The notes beneath the pieces were generated by a model. It was not told the DNA's origin. It was given only the letters and a program-made list of their open reading frames with translations, and made no database searches. A program made the translations under genes and the position numbers. From NCBI GenBank assembly GCA_963971405.1, contig OZ020486.1, forward strand, positions 35,611,419-35,675,418: a stretch of DNA of 64,000 bases, in the 5' to 3' direction. Below, piece after piece: positions 15,269 to 26,052 of the stretch. Within the stretch, counting starts at the first letter, position 1, and each line of letters starts with the position of its first letter. This DNA is from Psococerastis gibbosa. Lineage: Eukaryota > Arthropoda > Insecta > Psocodea > Psocidae.

Positions 15269-15436
15269 TAAGGCCCCGTCCCACCAAGCTTAGAAATGTT
15301 TTTGTGAGGAATACTAGATCAATAGGCATATGGGGCTGCCTCCTCCATAAGAATGACTCGGTAAAGAGGGTGAGTGCATCTGTGCCTCCAATATTTCTCA
15401 CGAAAACATATCTAAGCCTGGTGGAAACGGGCCTTA
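15269..15436. mobile_element. 168-bp MITE with TAAGGCCC ends
   Basis: Left end TAAGGCCCCGTCCCACCAAG then CTTAGAAATGTTTTTGTGAGG; right end TTTCTCACGAAAACATATCT then AAGCCTGGTGGAAACGGGCCTTA. The TIRs are about 45 bp. The ends resemble the 'TTAGGC(G)GG-TTTCCACCGACC' inner ends of the large palindromic MITEs. Confidence 0.8.
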
Positions 15437-15465
15437 GAAATGGAATATAATATATATATATAAAT

Positions 15466-15625
15466 TTTTTAAGGTTAATCGCAAACAAACAATTTAATGG
15501 TATAATGTATCCGATTGACCTCTTAAGTCGCCTCTGTAGGTTAGTACCCGTGTTGAGGTACGACACGACTCCGATCGAATGGCATGTAGAGACTTGCACA
15601 AGTACAAGCACGCTACCTGGCCATC
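15466..15625 (+). repeat. Dispersed short repeat, copy 1
   Basis: Shares GGTTAATCGC, AAACAATTTAATGG, GAGGTACGACAC and CACAAGTACAAGCACG with 16593-16720 (same strand, in a CCDC22 intron) and with the reverse complement of 59723-59836. Possibly a SINE or the end of a larger element. Confidence 0.6.
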
Positions 15626-15833
15626 GAAGCCGAAATGCTGGAAATATTATTGGTCAGGTTTTAAAATTCAATTAATCCTGAGGCATTTTTATATCTTATA
15701 AAGATCGATTTGAGTGCGGATCGAAAACGGCACGGCACGCTGAGACAATGATAAACCCAGAGCTATTGGTACAGTTTTGACAGCTCGGAAGTGATAAAAT
15801 TCGAGTTGGATAGATTGATTTACATGAGTTAAG

Positions 15834-18800
15834 TCAGGAAGATGATGTGTCTTTTTGTTTGAGTTTCAGCTGTGCCGTTAAATGAGCACTTTCCTGCTTC
15901 ATCTGATTTAGATCAGCCGTTATTCTCTCAAGATTAGCAGCTACATCTTTGCCTCTCTCTTTTTCAATCTAAAAATCAAAACAAAATATTATTGTAGGTA
16001 GAAAGTGACGATGAGTGCGATTGGTAATGCGCTTGAGAAATGTTGGAAGAATGTGGCCACGCCCACATAGACTACATAATCTTGGGCCCTATTCGGGTCC
16101 GCTTCATAAGTGAAGAGGACATAACTACCATTGACTGGCTTACAGAATAGCCAATGGTAGATACATAGTCGGAAAGAGATATGGGTTTAGGGCGACTTCA
16201 TTACTATGTTGTTTAGTGTTGTTTTGAATACCCCCAAAATGGGTAATAGTATCATAATTATGGCAGACACAATAATTACTTACTTGTTCTTCAAGATCCC
16301 TTATTTCTCGCATGGTTGCACCCGTTTCCTGAATCATTGCCACCAAATGATCACAATCAGAATGGAGGGTTGCTAAAAGTTTGTAAGCTTTACGACTTGT
16401 CTCATCCTTTTTTGCATCCTGCAATAAGTAAGATTGAAACCAATTATACGATATGCGAATCCGAGAAAGCACATTGGCACATTAAATTATCATAAAAAAA
16501 TATGCCTCACTCTTTGTCTCTGGCCACATTGAATTTGTCATTATTATTTCATTAAAAAAATAAAATAGGCATATTTGGCGAACGCTTTTTTAGGCTAATC
16601 GCCTTAGTCTTAGTCGCCGCATAAAGTAACTTTATACTTGTATTGAGTTACGACACATCCCTGATCGCATGATGGGAGAGAGACTCGCACATGTACAAGC
16701 ACGTTGCCACCTCAGCCGATAGCTGTTAGTAGCAAACTTGCATTAACATACAGTAACTTTATCGGGGAATTTTACTAAAATATAACTTATGACTTTACCC
16801 CATAACCTATTAGACTACGATACCATATTAAATTTCTCACTATTTCCCGAGACATAATAGAACCTGATTTGAAAAATTATTATTGTTTAATTTGAAGAAA
16901 ACTGGTGAACCAATGTTATATGATGTAAGTGCAAGTTATGCAAGCCCTTTTTTTCTATCATCGAAAATAATTTGAGGGTCACCAGCTGCGTGTCAACTTT
17001 CGTAGTGAGATATTTCTCACAAAATGAGTATAGACAGGTTACAGGCAACTTACAGCGAATATCATCTCATCTGCCAGAGTAAAGCTGCGGCCAAGCTGTC
17101 CACCAAGCGTGTTGATTTCTTTCTGCACAGACTGAGTATCCTTCAGCACTTTGTCAATTTCAATTTTCTGTTTGTCTATGTTCCCAATAATTTCTAGAAT
17201 TCGCCTTGTATATGCTGATCGATTGGCCTCTTTTGCCACCCGTCTGCTCTCTATCTGCAGCTGCTCCAAAATTTGCTGTTTATTTTTTAGGTCTATTTCT
17301 AATTCACGTCGCCGCTCACTGAGCGATCGTGCTGTACTAGCCTTTTGTGTTGTTTCACTCTGCAAACAAAAAACACATTAGGTCGATGTGGCAATTGCAA
17401 ATTTTCTAGTCATTACTGAGGAAAAAAAAATGATCCCCTTTAAATGGTGACGAAAGCATATCACCAATAAATGTCAATATCATTTATTACAGAAGCCACT
17501 TGTGTATGTACGAGTCGGGACCCAGGGCATGATATGGCCACAGGTTCCCCAGTCCAAGTCGAGTTCTATTGCTTCTGCGAATCTCGTTATGGCAGCAGAT
17601 TGGACTACCGGTGCCCAACCGTCGTCAGCAACCGCGCACCCTAGATGCTCAATTCTTGGGCGCCAGATCACTTGGCACCCATCGAGAATGTGACTCCATC
17701 GCAAAATATCGGCACAGATTGACCATTTGCACACCAATCCAATAGAAACCATCTATGATGTTTAATTATACGTTACGAAAGTATAAGGCAATTTCTATGA
17801 TGTAAGTCATGTAAATTAAACAAATCGAAATTACCTGTTTACTGGAATGTTGTGAAATGAAGCCCCTATATTTAATGATAAGTGGAAGGCGGTGTTTCTC
17901 CCACTGATGGCCCAAATGAACCAATTTTTTAGCGCATTCGTCCACTCTTTCATTTAGCTTCTTGATGCCGCTCTCCCCTTCCGGGAGAAATTGTAAAAGT
18001 TTTGCTTTTAAGACATTTTTTCCAGTCGCTTCCTCCAAAATCAGCTCTTCCTTCCGAAGCTCTATTGCAATTTGTTGATTTTTCACTTTTAACTGAAATG
18101 TCAATGCTAATGATGTGAAATGAGGCATTGCTGTATTTTAAACATAGAGTCAGGACATGTAGAGTAGTAGTACGATCTCCGACTTTTACCCGAAAGGTTG
18201 CTGGTTCGAGTTTCATACTTGCTACATTTTCCGGCCATACTTTGCAGGGCATGTAAAGCAGGCGAATCCTAGTTCTATGTACTGTAAGAGACAGCTTTCT
18301 AGCCTAACTAGTTTTGCTTAGTAATAGAACAAGAAGTCATTATTTATTTATTTATTGCGATGTTCATTAAAATCACTACTAATTATTATATTTATTTGCA
18401 GCAGCCCAAAACATTCAGGAAAAAAATTCATTCCTATCCTTAAAGTGGCAATTTTTCCCTTTCGAAGATTTACTATGGTTTATCTTACCTTTTCTATTTC
18501 AACTTGCATTTCCTCAAATTCTCTTTCTTCCTCATTTTGAAGACTACCCATAACTGTTCCTTCGTGAGTTTCTAAATGCACTTTTACGGCTCCCACTTTT
18601 CCCTTAGGCTTAGGAGCAAGAGGTGGTTTACTTTTCTTGAGATTCAAGTCCACTGACGAACTTTGAGCAAAATCTAAATCAGTTTGCACAACTGGTTTCT
18701 TAGAAATAAATCGTTTTGGGTCGTATTTGACGGCAATGCCTCGTGAGTGCAATGTTACCAAGGTGGGCAGTAAATGTTTACTATCTATGGCATCAAGGGG

Positions 18801-20214
18801 TAAATCATGCCTCCAAAACCGCCTCCATGCTAAAATAAAAAAGGAGGTAATACAAAAGCAAGAAATACAATTCAAATACTATTAATGTTGCTAAGCTTGT
18901 TAATATTAAGGTTAATAATGGGCAACCAACACACAAGAACTGCTTCAGAACAAGACTTCTCGGTGGGGCTGCCATGATGTACGAAAAGAGTTCCTCTCTT
19001 GGTTCATGGATTAGCTCAAAATAAATAGCCTATTTTGTTGCATGTGCTGTTCTCTCTGTTTTTAATTTATAGTTACAACGATATATTTCTAAGGCCATGG
19101 CCCCCTTAATGTGGAATATTTAATACGCTACCTTGTGATGGCGGCAAATCTAATTCGCAAAATGGCTCGAAATAGAGTGATGTGTTGTTAGGGTGTAGGT
19201 TGCAAGGCAGCCAAGGCCTTTTCAGCTCATCAAATGCCCTGTATTTCATTTTCTTTAGTAATAACTCATCTCCACTAGGTTCTTGAATGAAAGTTTCTTC
19301 TTCCTTCGGTAATTTCTCCACAAGAAACATTAAAATTCGCCTAATATCAGACTCTCCTGAGTAAAGGAAGGTTTGGTAACCTATATCTCCCGGATATCCT
19401 ATATCTATACAGGCTTGGGCGATTTCTTGGCCAACACGATACTTTGCAGCCATATTTGGAGGCAGTGAATGAGGCAAGCGCAAACCAGGCTGGATTATAT
19501 CTAGACATTTGACAGCGGCATTTACAACCATGTCGGAATCAAACAGTTTTATGGATGTAATTTCTTCATCTAAATCACTGTAACAATAAAAGCATTATAG
19601 CCCACATTTAGTTAAGAAATGAGGTGTCCAACTGAAACGTTATCATAGGTTTTAACATTCTATCCGTCATAAAAATAACACAAGCTGTATTCGTATTCGT
19701 TATATTTTCAATTTTAGGAAGCTGCTTTTTCACAGTTATAAGTTTATTACACCTAATTCAAGGTGAGTTGACTACTTAGACAGACTCGTTCTCTTGACTC
19801 CTGGCGTCGAGCTATAGAGACATAGCCTACGGTTACTACACAAGCTGTATGTGAGGAATCAGTGTCAAATACTGTATGTGTCTTGTGTAAAAGCTGAAGG
19901 CATAACTTATAAATTACTTGGACGTTAGATCTAACATGTATAGAAAATAAAAACCGTTTCTTCAATTTACTTTTTTACTATATTTAATTATTCAATTTAA
20001 TCGAATCAGAACATGCTGTGCCAGTGTAAAACGTTTTAGATTACGTTATTCCATGGAACACAAGTGAAGAGCTCCCATGTAATGGATTATTACTATTTTA
20101 ACTATAACTAGCTTCGGTTTTAACAATAATTTAGTAACCAAATTATTACTTAAAACTAACTTACCATCCCGCTTGCCGCAAAGTATGTAAAATTATTCTG
20201 TCAACCTCTTCCAT
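15834..20214 (-). CDS. CCDC22: Coiled-coil domain-containing protein 22 (CCDC22), 7 exons, 556 aa
   Basis: Minus-strand exons: 20214-20165, 19577-19132, 18829-18489, 18092-17835, 17359-17054, 16418-16284, 15968-15834; all GT-AG, phases join to 557 codons. The start MEEVDRIILHTLRQAG equals the human MEEADRILIHSLRQAG. Residues 1-110 form the NN-CH (calponin-homology-like) domain, with AQACIDIGYPGDIGYQTFLY. The C-terminal half is coiled coil: QFLPEGESGIKKLNERV, HLGHQWEKHRLPLI, AYTRRILEIIGNIDKQKIEI, DAKKDETSRKAYKLLATLH, REIRDLEEQ. CCDC22 pairs with CCDC93 and the COMMD proteins in the Commander/CCC complex on endosomes and links to cullin ligases. It is about 70 residues shorter than human (627), mainly in the middle linker. 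Start and stop are both clear. Confidence 0.95.
16593..16720 (+). repeat. Dispersed short repeat, copy 2 (CCDC22 intron 5)
   Basis: Same family as 15466-15625: GGCTAATCGC, TTGAGTTACGACAC, CTCGCACATGTACAAGCACG. Confidence 0.55.
18155..18340 (+). mobile_element. tRNA-derived SINE copy in CCDC22 intron 3
   Basis: tRNA-like head GATCTCCGACTTTTACCCGA then AAGGTTGCTGGTTCGAGTTTC (B box GGTTCGA). The body (GGCCATACTTTGCAGGGCAT, GTAAAGCAGG) and the tail (GCTTAGTAATAGAACAA, then ATTTATT repeats) are shared with 56480-56650 and, reversed, with 8756-8918. Confidence 0.75.
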
Positions 20215-21323
20215 CTTTGATAAACAGTAAACACAAACAATAAACATAAATGCTTGTGACACGAATTAAATCTTAAACCACGAACATTGCGCCAAATTTG
20301 TTAAATAGTTTGTTCAGTGTTCTTAGGTTCTTTCCAAATTCTTTTTAAGGGAAGGCAGAAGTTAATGGTTAAATGTTATATCATAATGTTTAAAAAACAC
20401 ATATAGTACATAATTTCATTTCGGTGTTTGCAGTGCGCACCACGCACATAGATCCTGCCACTCATAGGAAGGTACATTAATTTGTGGAGAACTTTATAGT
20501 AATGGAAGCCACGTCGCAAATCGTCTCGTCTAGCTTATTTTTTGTAACTGTGTAGGGGGCCCCGGTATCCGTTAGTAGGAGAGAAGCCATGGGCCCTGGA
20601 ACTTGGTGCCCCCCGAAAGAAATCCTGGATCGGCTGGATCTGTCCCTCGATGGTATGCATGGGAGGGCGGAGACTATGTTTGTTTTGAAAAAAATTAAAA
20701 ATTATTGTGTGGACCCGTTTCACGGGACGGCGCGGCGGTTGTTCCTGCAGGACGGGACCCGGTATCATTCCCGTCCCTTAGTTCCGCGGGCATGCGTATC
20801 AGTAACGTAACCCATGACGTAGATGTTACCACAAAAACCGAAGTACTGACTACTGACACCTAAGATAGCATCAAAAAGTCAATCAGTACCGTAGGTACCA
20901 ATGATAGTACTTTACAATTTACATTACAGTTACATTATGGTACTCGAAAATAGACAGGCCGACTTCAGCGGAAGATTGACTGAATGAATGAATGGTATGG
21001 GAAGATAAAAGAAAGGTTCGGAGGACTAAAGGCCGTTGGGGCGATTCGAGAAGAACCTTCCAAGAATTGTTTATTGTATCCCGCTGGCGTAGCATTTGTA
21101 CCCAACCATAAATTTATTTCTTTGTGGAAAAAGATTTTCTTACAAGAAACCCATGGGATGTTCATATAGGGGTGGCCATTCTATTGAACAGCTGGGGAGC
21201 CGTCGCGTCGACTGTCGAGCCCCGAGCCCGGACTGTAGGCTGTGAATGTCTTACTAATATCTACTCTACTACAATAATAACTTAGAAGCATAGGAATAGG
21301 AATTTATTATTTTTGGGGCCGTT
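20215..21323. other. Intergenic, upstream of CCDC22
   Basis: Promoter side of CCDC22. 20530-20820 is markedly GC-richer than its surroundings, with overlapping 70-80-codon frames on both strands; neither resembles a family I know. A 61-codon frame at 20984-21169 is also unrecognised. No supported gene. Confidence 0.4.
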
Positions 21324-21874
21324 CTAATGCAATGCAAGCACTCGTGGGATGCTTGAGGTTTTAACTATCAAGCCTTGCGGCTTCGCTTTTGTACTTCTTC
21401 TTCCGGCTCTACAGCCCTTGGTGGGCTTTGGCCTGTCGACAACACTCCTCCATTCTTCTCGGTTTTGCACAACGCTCCACCATCTGGAGACTCCCAACTC
21501 GCGAAGGTCATTCTCTAACTCGTCCTTCCAGCGGTTTCTTGGCCGTCCTGGCAGTCGTCTTCCCGTCATGCTTGCTTTGTACATTTTTCGTGGCATGCGT
21601 TCTTCAGACATCCTTACAACGTGTCCCAGCCACCTTAATCGTTGTGCTTTAATGAACCTTACTATGTCTTCTCCGTTGAGAGCGGCGTCGATTTCAGCGT
21701 TGTTTCTTATACGCCATTCTCCGTACTCGTAAAGGGGTCCATATATCCTCCTTATTATCTTTCTTTCGAGTACACGTAGTTTGTTGGCATCGTTTACAGT
21801 GAGATTCCAGGTTTCCGATCCGTATGTTGCAACTGGTCTTATAAGGGTTTTGTATATTTTCGCTTTTGTACTAA
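21324..21874 (-). mobile_element. LINE reverse-transcriptase C-terminal fragment
   Basis: Minus strand reads KTLIRPVATYGSETWNLT, NKLRVLERKIIRRIYGP, AQRLRWLGHVVRMSEER, GRRLPGRPRNRWKDELENDL and NREEWRSVVDRPKPTKGCRA with no internal stop over about 180 codons, ending at 21324. These are the hallmark C-terminal motifs of arthropod non-LTR reverse transcriptases. The catalytic YADD region and endonuclease are missing: the copy is 5'-truncated at about 21874. Its open frame makes it the youngest-looking LINE piece in the window. Confidence 0.88.
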
Positions 21875-21883
21875 GAAACCGAA

Positions 21884-22045
21884 ATAAATAATTTTTTTTA
21901 TATGTAAACCTGTATTGTTTGAAGAATTAGAATAAATTTATTTGAGTTTGAACACTGTATAGAATGGACATTCTTTAATAAATTACGTAAAAAACAAATT
22001 GGACCGCCCCTCCCTCCCCCGAAATCAAAACCTGGGCACGAAAAA
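21884..22045. mobile_element. Partial copy of the CAGGGCCGTGCCC element
   Basis: Shares TATGTAAACCTGTAT, GTTTGAAGAATT, ATAAATTACGTAAAAAA, TTGGACC and the end GAAATCAAAACCTGGGCACG with 50764-50934. The left end is missing; it abuts the LINE fragment. Confidence 0.65.
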
Positions 22046-22960
22046 AGGTTGCAATTTGGTTTATTGTTACGATAGTTTATTAATTTTCAAATTCTTACTC
22101 GTCTGATTATTTAAATGAGTTGGTAAAGTTACGGAAACATTGTCAGACAGAACTGTTTTTTTTTTTTATTCTAAGCCCCAAGGGACAATATTGAAACCAA
22201 ATTTAATAGGGAAAAGACTGGTTTTGATTCCAACCAAAATTCAAACCAACCATTCAAAGAAATGGCGCCAAAATCACTAAAGTGAAAATTTTGGAGAGAA
22301 CTGCTTTTGATTTCACTTTTCAGGTGACTCAAGTATATAATTAAGTAGTAGTAGAGAGATTGTATGGGAATGTATAATAAAAGAACTGCTAAAATCAACA
22401 CGTCAAAGAGCTTAGCAACCTAAACAGCAGCAGAATGGTGGGTGAAAACCAATGTTGGACATGAGTGGGAACAGGCAGGGTTGGCTTGGCTACATCAGGC
22501 CAAGACAAACAAATGACTAGGAGGCCACCGTGGAAGTCAGGGGAACGCAGTGCGCCTTTGAACCTTTTACACTTCCGCGGGATTTTTGAATGAACCAAAT
22601 GAGTCCCTAGGCCCAAATAAACACATGAGATGAGCTCTGATGAGACTTGAGAGTGTTCACACTTGAGTGTCTTTCATCTGCCAGCCTCCAGGGCGCCACC
22701 TTGAGCATCATTATATAATTGTCTCCCTATGAGGTATCCGTTCATTTACATACGAAAGGTAGGCTTTTGAAGCTAACTTGCTAGCCAAGTGAATCAAGGG
22801 CGGACTCGGGGAGTGGAGCTCATTTGAAGAAAAGGACGAAAAGCGGTTTTTTTTAATATTTTAATTGGTTCAAACTGGAACAATGTCGCGATTACATTAA
22901 TAAGGTTAACCGAAACTCGTCCTTCCCACTTACATAATTTAGCATTGTTGGCCCATTCCA
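22046..22960. other. No recognised feature
   Basis: AT-rich, with a moderately GC-rich part at 22400-22720. No family motif, RNA or clear inverted repeat seen on either strand. Confidence 0.4.
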
Positions 22961-23237
22961 ACAGGAACGACATGCTAGTAGTTCCTATTGTCTCAGCTTA
23001 TGATCATTCGGCTTCTGTGATGTCTCCTTCGTTGGTTCAACATTAGATTAGAACAACTCTGCCATTGGATGATAATGGTTTATTGTTGTGTCACAAAGAC
23101 ACATATACGGCTGAACTAGCATTCTCGGTTGAAATAAATTCCAGCAAAAAATGTTTAAATCCTATTATCTCAGCCCTTTTAGAATTATGCGGCTTCTGTG
23201 GTGTCTCCTACACGGGTACATGAGAACACCCCGTTCA

Positions 23238-23385
23238 TGGCCGGGCCCAGGGAAGCCCGGACCCTCCGAAATAAAAGGACTTTGCACTGGATAGAATTGA
23301 CTTTCAACAATAATTTTTTTTTAAATTTAAAAAACTTTTTTGGACCCCCCCCCTCCCCAACAAAAACCTGGGCACGGCCTTGGCC
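23238..23385. mobile_element. Copy of the CAGGGCCGTGCCC MITE inside the tandem array
   Basis: Starts CCGGGCCCAGG and ends with AAAAACCTGGGCACGGCC, as in 50764-50934; the inside has the same TGGACCCCCC run. It splits a monomer of the array. Confidence 0.6.
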
Positions 23386-24252
23386 CAATTGGAAATGATT
23401 TGATTTGTTGCTATGCAGTATACTGTATATGGCTTAACTAGCCTATTAGGTTGAAATAAATTTCAACTGAAAATGTTTAATTCCTATTATCTCAGCCCTC
23501 TTAGCCAATTAGGATCGTCCCGCTTCTGTGATGCCTGCAAGTTTTTGCTTCTTGACTAGTCATTTTACTACTTTATTAGTATAGAGCAACCAAATTGATA
23601 ATGGTTTGTTGTTATATAGTATATGCGACTAAACTAGGTTATTCGGTTGAAATAAATTCCAGTGACTTAGGAACATCCCGCTTCTGTGATGTCTGCATGG
23701 CGTTTATGCTTCATTGGCTCATCATTAGATTAGAACAACCCATTGATAATGGCTTGTTGTTATGCAGTATATGCGTCTAAAGTAGGCTATTCGGTTGAAA
23801 TAAATTCCAAACAAAACTTTTAACTCCTATTCTCTCAGTCCACTTAGGATCATCCCGCGTCTGTGATGTCTGCATGCATGCTTCATTGGCTCATCATTAG
23901 ATTAGAACAACCCATTGATAATGGATTGTTGTTATGCAGTATATGCGACTAAAGTAGGCTATTCGGTTGAAATAAATTCCAAAAAAAAAATGTTTAATCC
24001 GTCTTCTGTGATGTCTGCCATGTATTGGCCATGTATTGGCTCACAGGAACGGATCCTTGGGGGCGGTCGCCCCCCCCCCCCCCTTCAGAGAGAAATAGCT
24101 TTATTCTAGATAGAATGGACTTTTGAAGGAAATTAGGAAAAATTATTACTCAAGTAAGGGAAACCCGATATTTTTCAGGCCACCGCCCCCCCCCCCCCCC
24201 CCCCCCCGAAAACGTTTTCGGAAACCGTCCCTGTGGGCTCATCATCAGATAA

Positions 24253-24647
24253 GGTGCCGATTCCACCGACCGGCTAGGGCTAAATACAAAAACGGTGACG
24301 TGGTAGCATACATTCAAGACTTAGGCGGGGTTTCCACCGACCTCGCATTGCAGAATGTAAATGACATTGACGGAAATTAGAATTATTCTTTTTATATTAA
24401 TCTATTAAAATGTTTGTACCTAACATATTCCATGACGCCATTTTTTAATTATAGTTTGTTTGTTTGTGATTTTACTGTATGATCATTGATCAATTTTAAC
24501 TATGGCATAGAGGAAAACAAACATTTCCGTCAATGTCATTTGCATTTTGCAATGCGAGGTCGGTGGAAACCCCGCCTAAGTCTTGAATGTCTGCTACCAC
24601 GTCACCGTTTTTGTATTTATCCCTAGCCGGTCGATGGAATCCCCGCC
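24253..24647. mobile_element. Palindromic MITE (GGCGCC/ATTCCA family), full copy
   Basis: Outer arms GGTGCCGATTCCACCGACCG and GGTGACGTGGTAGCATACAT. Inner arms TTAGGCGGGGTTTCCACCGA and CCTCGCATTGCAGAATG. The right half is the reverse complement, ending CCGGTCGATGGAATCCCCGCC. The three bases TAA lie on both outer sides (a possible TSD). Confidence 0.85.
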
Positions 24648-24740
24648 TAAGAACAACCCCTAGATCATGGTTTTTATTATACAGACTAGCAAACTAAACT
24701 AGCCTGCTCAGTTGAAATAAATTGCACAAAAAATGTTTAT

Positions 24741-25557
24741 CTATTATTATTCTATTATATATTATCTTTTTTATAATTATTATTATTTATATCTTATAGG
24801 CTATATATTATACTAGTATATGTATACTGTATATCTTCGTACATAAATCTCACGTTCGTAATCCTGCAAGTTGCAACATAATTAAAATAATAAATTAGGT
24901 ACCGTATAGTATTTTTAGAATGAATTTCAGTACCGTATTGGAAGTTTAGATTTTACAAACAAAGGAAGAATGTACCACCATAGACCAAGGACCCGGCGCT
25001 GGATAAGGAGTGCACTTGCACACACTTAAAAATTTAATAGGGCGCCAAAATGATTGAGAAAATTTCATAATTCATAATTCAATTGTATGTTATAAAAATA
25101 AATTCAAGGACATAATTATAATTTTTTTTTATTTCTATCGATTTTACCCCTTATATACAGGTTGTCCAGCTCCTTAGTGTTTCTATGTTGGCAGGAACGA
25201 AGACCGAAAAAAAACTCATAAAATTATTAATGAGAGAGGAATTTCAAATTGATGTGTTTTATTGTTATTATAGTTATCTGCATCACATTGACTATTGTGT
25301 CGCACAAAAGCAGTCACTGGCAAATTCAGATGAAAGCGCACATCTTGCACACATCAATGACTCATGGGGCTAAAATGTACAATGTAAAATGCCTAAAAAC
25401 AAACATATAATTTGCTTCTAAATTTTCAAAACGCCAAAATGTCACATCTGGAAATTAGATAGAAACACCCCTGGCTACAAGGTTTTGTTTATAATAGTGT
25501 TTCAATAACAAAATCGCATGCATAGGCTACCTAAATTAATACCAGGAAATTTTCATA
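24741..25557. other. No recognised feature
   Basis: Very AT-rich (24740-24960 especially). No gene or clear repeat identified. Confidence 0.4.
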
Positions 25558-26052
25558 CCAGCAGGCTGATCATGGCGATTATAAATACCGGGGTTATTAT
25601 AAAACCCTGGTATTAAAAATGTAAACAAGATAATTTTACAGTGGAAAGTGCTATTCAAAATTTGTTTGTTTACAGCTTTAATCCGAGGAGTAAGTTAATA
25701 CCAGCCATGATCAGCCAGCTGCCTGATCGAGGCGATTATAATACCGGTATTTATTTAATCCCCAGCAGTCTGATCGAGGCGTTTATAATACCGGGGTTAA
25801 ATAAATACCCTAGTATTATAACTGTAAACAAACAATTTTTGAATAGCACTTTCCATTATAAAATTATCTTGTTTACCAGTGGATTAAATAAATACCGGTA
25901 TTATAAACGCCCCGATCAGGCTGCTGGTGTTAAAAATGTAAACAAGATAATTTTGTAATTGAAAGTGCTATTCAAAATTTGTTAGCTTACAGTTATAATC
26001 CTAGGGTATTTATTTAACTCCGGTATTATAATCGCCTCGATCAGGCTGCTGG
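25558..26052. mobile_element. Complex foldback element with CCAGCAGGCTGATC ends
   Basis: Ends CCAGCAGGCTGATC and GATCAGGCTGCTGG are inverted. Inside, the module TGATCGAGGCGATTATAATA / CCGGTATTTATTTAA and the module ATTCAAAATTTGTTTGTTTA / AAAGTGCTATTC occur several times in alternating orientation. It looks like one palindromic MITE inserted in, or recombined with, another copy of itself. Confidence 0.75.

Larger units (their letters stand above)
22985..24740 (+). repeat. Interrupted tandem array, ~150-190 bp monomer
   Basis: The monomer contains CATTAGATTAGAACAAC, CCATTGATAATGG, TTGTTGTTATGCAGTATATG, CGGTTGAAATAAATTCCA and CGCTTCTGTGATGTCTGC. The GTTGAAATAAATT marker falls near 23130, 23452, 23646, 23795, 23960 and 24706. 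The wider gaps hold inserted elements (23238-23385 and 24253-24647). Monomers are diverged, so the array is old. Confidence 0.75.

Noticed and set aside
15162..15611. 149-codon open frame on the minus strand
   Set aside because: It runs through a MITE and a dispersed repeat, has no family resemblance, and lies in a convergent gap.
22985..24740. CRISPR-like array
   Set aside because: Monomers are 150-190 bp, diverged, without uniform spacers, and the genome is clearly animal.
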